The notes under the pieces: generated by a model
Databases searched by the model: none
Seen by the model: only the letters and a program-made list of their open reading frames with translations
Told to the model about the DNA's origin: nothing
Shown: positions 11,643 to 20,784 of the stretch, piece by piece
Layout: the number at the start of each line of letters is the position of its first letter
Numbering within the stretch: position 1 is the first letter of the stretch
Assembly: GCA_023376005.1 (NCBI GenBank)
Contig: CM042147.1
Span: 126,421,690-126,485,689 of the forward strand
Length of the DNA stretch: 64,000 nt
Source: Doryteuthis pealeii
Lineage: Eukaryota > Mollusca > Cephalopoda > Myopsida > Loliginidae
Direction of reading: 5' to 3'
Position numbers and translations under genes: made by a program

Positions 11643-12250
11643 GGGGCTCTTTGCATAAATGTGTCCTGGCCCCTGCCCTAAAAAATGCTAAGCGGTGTCA
11701 GCTCAAAAAACAACCCACACTTAAGGCGTTTTTCCCCAAATTTTTTCTCAACAAGTAAATGTAAATATTTTAACCCTCCTCCTCTTTAAAATATTTTTTT
11801 AGCAGTTTGAAGGCGTTTTTACCGACAAATTATTTTTTTAGTGGTTTGAAGGCGTTAAAAGTTAGCCACCACCCAGGTTTTTTATCGATAAGTAAATGTA
11901 AATATTTACCCCCCCTCTAAAATATCTTTTTAAAAAATATTTTATTTTATTTTAATTCAAAACAACTGTCACAAATTTTTAAATAAATACAACCGAGTTC
12001 CAAAAATAAAAACATTATTAAACCAAATAATTGTCCTGAATTATTAAAATAAATATGACCGAGTTTCAAAAATTAAAAACTCTAACCCTAAACCCTAACC
12101 CTAAAAACCACTAAAAATATATCATAAATAAAAACGCCTTCAAACAGCTTGGGACTTCAATTGTAGCATGGGATGTTTTTTTCAGCAGGCACCACCTAGC
12201 GGATTTTAGGGCTGGAGGCCAGGACGCATTTATGTGAAAATACCCAGGAT
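11643..12250. mobile_element. Foldback element, GCGTCCTGG family
   Basis: Left arm CATAAATGTGTCCTGGCC and right arm GGCCAGGACGCATTTATG, with CAGCTTGGGACTTC near the inner right end; GGATAT duplicated at both sides. Related in layout and motifs (GCGTCC, CCTGCC, AAGCTTGGG) to the elements at 22939-23491 and 61305-61742. The loop includes telomere-like AACCCTAAACCCTAACCCTA at about 12082. Confidence 0.6.
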
Positions 12251-12724
12251 ATGGTTTCGGTTACTGACAAACAAACACACAATCTCCATTATAATAAGAT
12301 TATTATAATTTCTATGTGATGAATATTGGGAAAGGCAAGATTCCTCAAAAGAATTTCATTTCCATATAAGAAGTCAACTTGATATTTTCTTGTGGGGGTA
12401 AAAAGAGACCTTGACAATGAGATCTAATGTAGTGAGTAGAAAGAGACAGTAGTAATGAATGTGTAATCTGATACGGCAACATGAATCAGTCAGGGTGAAT
12501 GAGAGAGACAGAGAGGGGGTGTGAGGGAGAGAGAGGAATGAATCCTTGGAAAAGAAAAAAGGTGTAGATGGGTTGGTGAAACTCCTTAACAATTCTCTTT
12601 GAAAAATAATGGATTGCACTTTTGAAGAATAATGGAACCGGGTTTTATTTATCCAATTGAGTAAAGAGATAAGACTAACATTTTAGACTGAGAATAAAGC
12701 AAATCATATCAAGTAATAATTTTG

Positions 12725-13150
12725 TTTTATAAAAAAGTTACTCCCTTAGTCCCATAATGATTGTTACATTTATTGCATAAAATCTATATGCAAGTGTATC
12801 AATTATTATGGGACAGATGTACTATATTTTTATATCTCTGTCTCATAATGAGTGTTACATTTATTGCATAAAATCTATATGCAAATGTATCAATTATTAT
12901 GGGACAGAGGTACTATATTTTTATATCTCTGTCTCATAATGAGTGTTACATTTATTGCATAAAATCTATATGCAAATGTATCAATTATTATGGGACAGAG
13001 GTACTATATTTTTATATCTCTGTCTCATAATGAGTGTTACATTTATTGCATAAAATCTATATGCAATTGTATCAATTATTATGGGACAGAGGTACTATAT
13101 TTCTATATCTCTGTCCCATAATGATTGTTACATTTATTGCATAAAATCTA
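12725..13150. repeat. Tandem array of 91 bp hairpin units, left part
   Basis: At least four units. Each contains TCCCATAATGATTGTTAC and the inverse GTATCAATTATTATGGGA, so each monomer is a near-complete hairpin. The ends resemble Tc1/mariner-type MITE termini (CTCCC..GTCCCATAATGA). The array continues at 13430-13645. Confidence 0.75.
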
Positions 13151-13151
13151 T

Positions 13152-13381
13152 ATTTTTGGAGGATATGTGCTTAATTGAAGTCATATCTAATTTTGAAAAT
13201 TAATTAGTTAATAATTAATGAATTTAGGCGGGCATATATGTTCAAATGTAAGGCTAAACAAGTCGAGAAAATGTTTAGCCTTACATTTGAACATATATGC
13301 CCGCCTAAATTCATTCATTATTAACTAATTAATTTTCAAAATTAGGTATGACTTCAATTAAGCACATATCCTCCAAAAATT
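13152..13381. mobile_element. Foldback element G, copy 1, nested in the hairpin array
   Basis: About 108 bp arms: TTTTGGAGGATATGTGCTTA ... TAAGCACATATCCTCCAAAA, meeting near 13265. Interrupts the tandem array. A second copy lies at 18452-18716. Confidence 0.8.
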
Positions 13382-13429
13382 GTCGGCTTAAAGCCATATA
13401 AAAAATAAACACATTTGTTTGTTTACTTA

Positions 13430-13645
13430 CCCTCATAAAATCTATATGTAAATGTATCAATTATTATGGGACAGAGGTACTATATTTCTATATCTCTGTC
13501 CCATAATGATTGTTACATTTATTGTATAAAATCTATATGCAATTGCATCAATTATTATGGGACAGAGGTACTATATTTCTATATCTCTGTCCATAATGAT
13601 TGTTACATTTATTGCATAAAATCTATATGTAAATGTAACATTATC
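13430..13645. repeat. Tandem array of 91 bp hairpin units, right part
   Basis: Two to three further units of the array that begins at 12725, in the same orientation. Confidence 0.75.
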
Positions 13646-13844
13646 ATCATTGGTAAGTCCATCATATATTAAATTTATCACCAGTAAATTTATTGTATGA
13701 TAAATTATTTTTGACAAAATTCAGAATTTAATCATTGCTTTTAAGAATTTAATAAAAAGCCCTAAAAGGTTAGGGTTAGAGAAAACCTATATCATAAGAA
13801 CAATTAAGCTGATATGATGAATTTACCTCAATAGTATGTATTTA

Positions 13845-14365
13845 ATCAACCCCTCCACCACAAGTAGGATGTGACACAAGGTTTATCTTTTAAATAAACT
13901 TTAACAGGTTTGAATTCAGAGTTTTCCCTTCTAGACCAATTGCCACCCCAAAAAAATTCAGTACCCATCAAGAATAAATGAAACAAAATGTCTACGGCAT
14001 AAAATAACCAAACAAGAGTTGACATGCCATAAAATCTAACCAACCATTCAACCTGCTTATTGGGTTAGATAATTGTATATGTATTTGCCCAACCTCTCTG
14101 CATGAGCTGGATGCAATGTAAGGTCAATTTCTTAAGTGGAGTTTAACAGGTTTGAATTGAGAGTTTTTCCTTCTCCTAAATTGATTGCCATACCAAGGTT
14201 AAAAGCCTAGTCCAGTTAACTATTTACCCATAGCTGGAGGGAAATAGTTGGATTCATATCTTTCCCTTGGGTATTAGTGCTATGTGAAATGCAAGCGACC
14301 TTGTCCAGGATTTGAACTCATATCGCTGTGTCCATTTCCTATGGTGATAACCCTTACACCACAAA
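13845..14365. mobile_element. SINE-C copies with a nested RE-A tail
   Basis: SINE-C (-) fragment 13845-13950, RE-A tail in plus orientation 13955-14048 (GGCATAAAATAACC... TTGACATGCCATAAAATC), then a second SINE-C (-) 14065-14365 with head boxes near 14310-14362. Confidence 0.65.
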
Positions 14366-14464
14366 CATAAACATAGTAGTATGGATGAAAAAGTTTAAAA
14401 AAACATTTAAAGAGAAAAATCAGTTTCAAATGTATTTCTTTAAAAAAAATTCTGCAATTAATTT

Positions 14465-14745
14465 TCACAACATAACACAGGCCTTTGTGTCCAGTGACTT
14501 CGGCCACTGGACTATTAATGAAATTAACGGCATAATCCCAGGAAGCTCCCCCCAGGCAACACTGGCTCCCTTGATTTAAAGGAGCAGGGCTGGGTTTATT
14601 GCCGAGTGCCTGAGGCGTCCCCCTTGATGGGGGGTGTCGAGGGGATCCATGCATTTTTCTGCTGGCCATTTCATCAGCTTCGGTTTGTGGGTAGCCTCAC
14701 CTTAATTGGACCTTGTGTCTGACCAGCATAAGTGGGATGCGCAGT
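14465..14745 (-). mobile_element. Element E copy
   Basis: GC-rich. Matches on the opposite strand the E copies at 24013-24333 and 52735-53030, for example GCACTCGGCAATAAACCCAG and GGGGGACGCCTCAGGC. Confidence 0.65.
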
Positions 14746-15017
14746 AAATATCACATAAGTAATTTTTTTTTTTTTTTTTCATTTCTATAATTTTTACAGT
14801 TCATTCTTTTTACATTAAGACATTTCAATGAGATAGAATCTTTTTAATTTTGCACAAATGAAATTTGATATATTCCAGAAAAAAGAAAAAAAGAAGCTAT
14901 CTTATCTATATATAATTAAAAAGAAGTTCTAAAAGCACTAAAAGTAGAATCCCTCACCGAAATGTATCATATTACAAGACTTATTCTTATTTTTGGCAAT
15001 CAATCCAGCCTCTTCAA

Positions 15018-15059
15018 GTGGGGGAGGTGGGTTGGGGTTGGGGTTAGGGTTAGGGTTAA
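15018..15059. repeat. Short interstitial telomere-like run
   Basis: GGGGTTGGGGTT passing into GGTTAGGGTTAGGGTTA. A second TTAGGG-type run lies at about 12080-12105. Confidence 0.7.
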
Positions 15060-15164
15060 TCTTAAACATTTTTTTTTCACTGAAAGTTTGCTTTTGTTTA
15101 CAAGAAAGATACAACTTTTTTTTTAATGTTTTCTTTCATGAAAATATGATTCTATACATTATTT

Positions 15165-15560
15165 TGATTTTTCAGACTGTTGTCCTCATCTTTATTGTGG
15201 TATGTAAAAACATGACATTTTGACCAACATTTTGGCCACTTCTTCAGGTGTTCCCTGTCTATCATCAATGACCCAACCTGGTTGGATCGATTTTACGGCA
15301 TGTCAACCCTTGTTGGGTCATTTTATGCTGAAGACGTTTTGTTTTATTCATTCTTGATGGGTACTCAATTTTTTTGTAAACTCAAATTTTTAAACATGTT
15401 TTTAGAACTCATGTTGTTCTATTTAACCTATAGGTGGGACCCTTACATGTACTACCACTTCAGGTCAGAGTGGACCTGGGAATAATAATGATGAAAGGGT
15501 ACTCCACATTCTCCTAGCTCCAGAACTGGAACTTCAATATCAGATAGTTTAACATCATAC
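15165..15560. mobile_element. Element D fragment followed by RE-A (-)
   Basis: 15165-15260 is the D terminal block. 15275-15560 is a diverged RE-A copy in minus orientation (TTACGGCATGTCAACCC through CATACTCAGGACAATGACCC). Confidence 0.6.
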
Positions 15561-15849
15561 TCAGGACAATGACCCAGCCTGTAAAATCATTTTGAATATT
15601 ATGCTCGGATTGTGGTGCAGTCGGTGTATTCTACAGCCCCAGCCAACAAGGTTGAATTCATTCCTAGAGTAATGCCCTTTCGAGTGCATTCCTAAATAAC
15701 TTCACTGACTCTATCCCATTTAAACAATTTGGACACAACCACTTCTTCTTGTCAGTCATTAATTTCAAACATTTAATTCAAATCATTTTACTACACAAAC
15801 CATTCATAAGTGACAGTACGCCTATCAATATTGACCACTGAATTTAAAC

Positions 15850-16146
15850 TTTGAAAATTCTCAACAGGATGTTAAGAGTTAACTCTTAACATCCTGTTGA
15901 GAATTTTCTAAGTCCAGAGTCCAATTCCTATAAGGATATATAAAAAAATTGGCTAAAAATTGCATTTTCATTTAAAGTTACCTGTTATTTCCCTTAAATC
16001 AAAGACTTCTAAATCTGTTTAATATTACATTTAAACAAAGGCTATTATTTGTGGTGGATTAGGAAAATGAATGTGACTTCCGGTCGGGTGGAATGAGGTG
16101 GTATAGGACTTTAAGAGTTGGACACAACCACTTCTTCTTGTCAGTC
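15850..16146. mobile_element. piggyBac-like MITE copy 2 with head-to-head end
   Basis: Main element 15879-16121. Left of it, TCTCAACAGGATGTTAAGAG is an inverted copy of the same terminus sharing the TTAA at 15879-15882, making a palindrome of about 55 bp. GGACACAACCACTTCTTCTT occurs both at 15730 and 16120, bracketing the locus. Confidence 0.7.
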
Positions 16147-16249
16147 TTCAATATATTATTTGATTTGATTAATCTAACAGGAGGCCAAGGTATTGGGGTA
16201 CCTAGAGGAGGCTGAATTCCTGACTGGGGATTAGATCTGTGATATATTT

Positions 16250-16252
<3 letters not shown>

Positions 16253-16292
<40 letters not shown>
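16253..16292. repeat. (AT)n microsatellite
   Basis: Uninterrupted AT dinucleotides. Confidence 0.95.
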
Positions 16293-16293
<1 letters not shown>

Positions 16294-16369
16294 AATCTAT
16301 TATCATACTAAAGCTGAGCAAATCAACGTTTGTCTCCAAAAGGCTTTTTTACTGTTTAGTTTATTGACA

Positions 16370-16460
16370 TGAAAGGGAACACCTGAAGAAGGCTGGAGGA
16401 TACAATACATTGTGTTTTTACATACTACAATAAAGATAAGGACAACAGGTGAAAAAAATC
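16370..16460 (-). repeat. Element D fragment
   Basis: CACCTGAAGAAGGCTGGAGG followed by TACAATAAAGATAAGGACAA. Confidence 0.6.
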
Positions 16461-16544
16461 AAAATAATACACATCAAGCTTCACCTGAAGAATTCAGACA
16501 AATAATGATTATATACATTTTTAACAACAAAAAGATACGCATCA

Positions 16545-17145
16545 TTTTGGTTTGTTTTGTTTTATGGCATATCAACCTCGGTGGGTCATTTAATACCGAC
16601 AAAGTTGTGAAATAAATTAATTCTTAATGCATAATACAATTTTGTCTATAAACTCATGTTTTCTATTTAACCCATAGATGGAACCCTAACAGGTACTACC
16701 ACTCTGGGCCAGAGTTGACCAAGGAGCAATGGTGATGAAGGGGTGCTCCACATTCCCCAAACCTCCAGAACTAGAACCTCACCATCAGATAGAGTTTAAC
16801 GTCATTCCCAGGACATGTAGACCCTCAGCCACCGCCTTCTAGCACCCATATGATAAAAAGGGGTTGGAGCTTGCCATAAGGGCAATAGTGTTGGGGCAAT
16901 CATAGGTGCTAGGGCTTGACATGGCCAGCCGATTGATCGAGGGGGCCTCTCCAACCGCCCGTCTAGCCCAAGAAAAGCCTAAAGTGGAATATTGCAAGTC
17001 ATGGACTGCTCAGCCACCTGGGTTCTATCCTTAAGCATCATGGGCTGCCACCCACGGCCAACAGGTAACCCTATTGGGGGAGTCTTACCCCTCTGCAGAG
17101 GTGCAGTCGCTGCATTCTAACGCCCTAGCTGACAGGGCGGGCATT
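16545..17145 (-). mobile_element. RE-A, near full length
   Basis: About 600 bp. On the minus strand it begins near CGCCCTGTCAGCTAGGGCG and ends GGTTGATATGCCATAAAAC plus an AAACAAACC tail. No ORF of note. Retroposition is inferred from the tail, variable 5' truncation of other copies and target duplications. Confidence 0.75.
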
Positions 17146-17212
17146 GTTTTGGTCAGAACCTGATAATTAGTTCATTTAAATAATCTGTACATTCTGAATT
17201 GGTTATTAGTGA

Positions 17213-17494
17213 ATGACATATCATGAGTGGTCATTACAGGCGTTCAAGGTGCAGCCTACAACAGATGCAGGCAGTTTATTCCATGCCCCAGCAACTATGA
17301 GCATGAAAAAATGTTTCCGAAAGTCATGTGAGCTATGCTGTTTTCTGACTTTGTATGCATGCCCACATGTGTTAATAGAGAGCAAAACAGACAATCTTGT
17401 TTGGTGTGTTACTTTAAAAGAACAATTTATTTCTCGGCTGAATATGAACCATAGTGTGTGTGTGTGGGGGGGGGGTCATATTGACACTCCATGA
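17213..17494 (+). repeat. Repeat-derived ORF region
   Basis: A 93-codon frame containing PTTDAGSLFHAP. The same phrase is encoded near 34975 on the other strand, so this is part of a dispersed repeat and not a gene. A G-run lies at 17466-17474. Confidence 0.45.
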
Positions 17495-17579
17495 CACCAT
17501 TGAGGCCTGTCTTGTATTTTTCTCAGTAAGTTTTTACTGGTAATTAATAAAGATTAATAAAAGATAAAATAATAAAAAC

Positions 17580-18422
17580 AAAATATCAGGTATGCTGTGT
17601 CCTGAAGAAGATCTTAGTTTGCATGCCTGATATTTTGTTTTATTATTCTATTTTTATTTGTTTTGTATTTAAAATAATTTTAAATAGAATATTCTGTGCA
17701 TATGAATAAAATTTGTTTGAAACATTTGCTGACAAAATAACAGCAATAAATTTCATCCAAACCAAAGTATATATATTTTTCTTCCAATCATTTTTTTGAC
17801 ATATCTCTCATATTAATTTTCAAAAACTATTTTAGTATAAAAATGTTACTGGTTTTTATTGGCCGGCTGTTTTATTTACTAACAATCGGTGAAAAACAAA
17901 ATTCAATTCCTTTTTGGGCTGGGGTGCCTAATTGTGTCAAGGTCCAAATTTTTAAACACACAAAATTTACCAAACAAATTTTTTCCCCAAAATACATAAC
18001 AGCTAGGCTTATATTTTCAAAGGATTTCTAAATTTCTTTGTTTTAAACAAAGCAAACTTTCTTTTCCAATTTTCAAAACATAAACTGTTAAAAAGTTCCA
18101 TAATTTTCAAACCAGGAAATGCTTTTAAGATTTAAAAAAAAAAAAAAGAAGAAATTTGTTAATGACGTAATCAATTTTAAATATTTTTGAATGTATTACT
18201 CGTTTCTAAAAAATCAAAATGCTGTGTCCTGAAGAAGATCTCAATTTGCATTCCTGATATTTTGCTTTTATTATTTATTTTTATTTGTTTTATATTTAAT
18301 ATAATTTTAAATAGAATATTCTGTACATATGAATAAAATTTGATCAAAACATTTGTTGACAAAATAACAGTAATAAATTTCATCAAAACCAAAGTATAAA
18401 TATTTTCTTCCAATCGTTTGTT
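17580..18422 (+). repeat. Pair of about 200 bp direct repeats
   Basis: 17585-17795 and 18215-18422 share CTGTGTCCTGAAGAAGATCT, AATAGAATATTCTG and GACAAAATAACAG. The first copy starts with a small foldback (AATATCAGG ... CCTGATATT). Confidence 0.75.
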
Positions 18423-18451
18423 CAGAACACATATATATATATATATATATT

Positions 18452-18716
18452 TGGGAGAATATGTGCTTAATTGAAGTCATACCTAATTTGAAAATGAATT
18501 AGTTGATAATTAATGAATTAGGCGAATATATCTGTTCAAATGTAGAGCGTAAACAAATCGAGAAAAAGTCAATCTCTGTATGTACATTTCGGTTGACTTT
18601 TTCTCGATTTGTTTACGCCTTACATTTCAACAGATATATTCGCCTAATTCATTAATTATCAATTAATTCATTTTCAAATTAGGTATGACTTCAATTAAGC
18701 ACATATTCTCCAAAAA
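18452..18716. mobile_element. Foldback element G, copy 2
   Basis: Arms start TTGGGAGAATATGTGCTTAA and end TTAAGCACATATTCTCCAAA; the centre near 18585 has an additional GAGAAAAAGTCAA...TTGACTTTTTCTC stem. AT microsatellites flank it on both sides. Confidence 0.8.
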
Positions 18717-18754
18717 TGTTTGGCTCTCGCCATCTCAAACAAACTGTTTGCATA

Positions 18755-18757
<3 letters not shown>

Positions 18758-18812
<55 letters not shown>
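18758..18812. repeat. (AT)n microsatellite
   Basis: Uninterrupted AT dinucleotides, then a short GTGTGTGTG run. Confidence 0.95.
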
Positions 18813-18815
<3 letters not shown>

Positions 18816-18849
18816 GTGTGTGTGTGTGTGATTAAAAATTGAAGAATAA

Positions 18850-19030
18850 CAGATAAAACACAACCAACTTCATTAAATTGATATTTAACCTCAGTGTGTT
18901 AATGAGGCTTTCGTCAGAAGTTTATTTTGAAATAATCTATTTTGAAAATAAACTTCTGACGAAAGCCTCATTAACACACTGAGGTGAAATATCAATTTAA
19001 TGAAGTTGGTTGTGTTTATCTTCAATTTTT
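18850..19030. mobile_element. Foldback element H
   Basis: About 80 bp arms (ACACAACCAACTTCATTAAA ... TTTAATGAAGTTGGTTGTGT) meeting near 18935; contains AGGCTTTCGTCAGAAG in the arm. Confidence 0.75.
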
Positions 19031-19084
19031 TATCAGATTTTGTTGGATTTTACCCAATTTGTTATTTTGTCATATATATGTAAT

Positions 19085-19142
19085 ATTATAAAAATTGAAA
19101 AAAACACAAGTTTCATTACCAAATTTTTATAATATTACATAT
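19085..19142. repeat. Small inverted repeat
   Basis: TAATATTATAAAAATTG and AAATTTTTATAATATTA flank a 20-base centre. Confidence 0.6.
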
Positions 19143-19169
19143 TTTGGGATTTACTTCCACTTTTTCTTC

Positions 19170-19218
<49 letters not shown>

Positions 19219-19269
19219 AAAGAAAAATGGAAGTGAATCCAACAATAGTATAGTGAGAAATTAAAAAAA

Positions 19270-19442
19270 ACACAGGCTTAAATAAAATGAGTGGTAAGTT
19301 TATTAGCCGACACTGCAGTGTTTCGATCTGTTAAGTAGAAAGCCCTTTAAGTAAAAGCCCTGAAGAAGATCTACTTAACAGATCGAAACACTGCAGCATC
19401 GGCTAATAAACTTACCACTCATTTTATTTAAACCTGTGATTT
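19270..19442. mobile_element. Foldback element I
   Basis: Arms AATGAGTGGTAAGTTTATTA ... TAATAAACTTACCACTCATT, about 65 bp each, with GATCTGTTAAGTAGA near the centre and CCTGAAGAAG in one arm only. A single arm also exists at 5500-5592. (AT) runs flank it at 19170-19210 and 19462-19500. Confidence 0.75.
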
Positions 19443-19455
19443 TTCAAATTTCTCA

Positions 19456-19502
<47 letters not shown>

Positions 19503-19850
19503 TTTTGTAGTTTTATTGAACTGTACAGACAACTCTTGTCGGACAAGTTTTTGGTTGATCCTTTCTAATTTTCAGGCCATCTTTTTGGTGTCGGGGTGGA
19601 ACTGGTGTAACAGTCCACCAAAGGTTTCAAAACGAGTGCTTTCGGCAATACAGTTTGCCATCATCATATTATATATATATATAGGCACATATCATTTAAT
19701 TTAGATATTTTATTCAATTATATAATGGGTTTAAACACCCATTATATTATTGAATAGAGTGAGTAGTAGAAAATAATTATTCTTTAAATTGAATAAACAG
19801 TGAATTTCACTTTAATAATTTAATTTGTTTTTTTTTTTTTTTTTTTGAAC

Positions 19851-20015
19851 AGGACTCATATTTTGGAGTAAAGAGTTAAGAAATAAAAATTTTGGATGAA
19901 AAAACTAAATTAAAAGAGACCTGGTGAACACCTTTCTGCAACAAAAAAAGAAAAAATTATAACATTCTGAAATTAAATAACGCAGCAAACAAGACCAACA
20001 AAAAAATAAACAACA
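19851..20015 (+). promoter_or_regulatory. Probable 5' untranslated sequence of the TPR-SET-MYND gene
   Basis: Just before the first exon lies a long T-run followed by GAACAG (about 19829-19851), which has the form of a 3' splice site. From there to the ATG the sequence has no in-frame ATG and contains an in-frame TAA. It could be a UTR exon spliced from an upstream promoter, or the true 5' end. No TATA box or initiator is convincing here. Confidence 0.4.
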
Positions 20016-20784
20016 ATGGAAAAACACGCCGAGCAGGACATGAAGGAGAAAAAATATGCAGAGGCCATAGAAAAATACGACGACATACTCGCAAGTCCGA
20101 TTGTGGATCCCAACAACTATCTCCAACGAGCCAAGTGTCATTACCATCTGAGAAATTACTTGGCGGCGCAGTTCGACATCAGGGAAGCGCACTCGAAAGG
20201 CCTGAAGACCACAGCCGCTTACGTGTGGGCGGGAAAGATCGCAACAAAGCACGCCAAATACGAAGAGGCGCTCGCCTACTACAAAGAGGGCCTTAAACTC
20301 GATCCGGGAAACAAAGACATCATTGCGGATTTAAAACACATCCAGAAAGAGATCCTCGAATCTTACGAGAAACAGGGTGATGGTGAAAAGGAAGAAGAGG
20401 TGAATCCGATCAAGTTTTGCTCGCAGGAGATCTATCCTGGGGACGACGTCCTTCTGAGGAATGAGAAAGAAATCCTGGAGGTGAATTACAAGATTGTGTC
20501 GGAAATTGACGAGGAGGCGGTCGATCCCAGAATTGCCTACCTTCCACCCCAGCTGAAGAATGCCGCCAATCTGGCGATCCAGGGTCAGAAGCGACGACTG
20601 CAAGGTAAAGTGGAAGAGGCGTTGCAGTATTACGAAATGGCAACTGCGTTGGATAGGAAGAACCACAACTTCAAGTTGATGAAAGCGAGGCTGTGCTTTG
20701 AATTGGAGAAAGATTTAGAGGCTCTTCAGCAACTCTGGCTCATACCAAAGGCAATGAGAAATCATGAAATTTGGAAAATGGGAG
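20016..20784 (+). CDS. Exon 1 of TPR-SET-MYND gene: TPR region
   Basis: Encodes residues 1-256 plus one base. The ATG has context CAACAATGG and an in-frame TAA lies 9 bases upstream, so this is the first possible start in frame. The exon ends at an AG|GTAAGT donor in phase 1. The protein is helical and rich in Lys, Glu, Ala and Tyr. TPR-like helix pairs are visible: a unit around AEAIEKYDDIL, one around YEEALAYYKEGLKLDPGN (a canonical TPR signature) and one around VEEALQYYEMATALDRKN. TPRs are protein-interaction scaffolds; by analogy with SMYD4 this part may dock a partner such as a chaperone, which is inference. GC content is clearly above the flanks. Confidence 0.93.

Larger units (their letters stand above)
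11295..12299 (-). mobile_element. Helitron-like family 2, copy B, with nested insertions
   Basis: On the minus strand it starts TCTTATTATAATGGAG after A and ends ATATTTGCTAG before T. 11520-11640 matches copy A internally. It is interrupted by a LINE zinc-finger fragment (about 11310-11505) and by a foldback element (about 11643-12250) flanked by GGATAT on both sides. Confidence 0.6.

Noticed and set aside
12080..12110. True telomere or chromosome end
   Set aside because: Only a few TTAGGG-type units inside a foldback loop.
12725..13645. CRISPR-like array
   Set aside because: Units are contiguous hairpin monomers without unique spacers, in a eukaryotic genome.
17213..17494. Small gene of 93 codons
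   Set aside because: PTTDAGSLFH recurs in another repeat near 34975, and no splice or promoter support exists.
20331..20666. Minus-strand ORFs opposite exon 1
   Set aside because: Shadow frames of a GC-richer coding exon; no motif.
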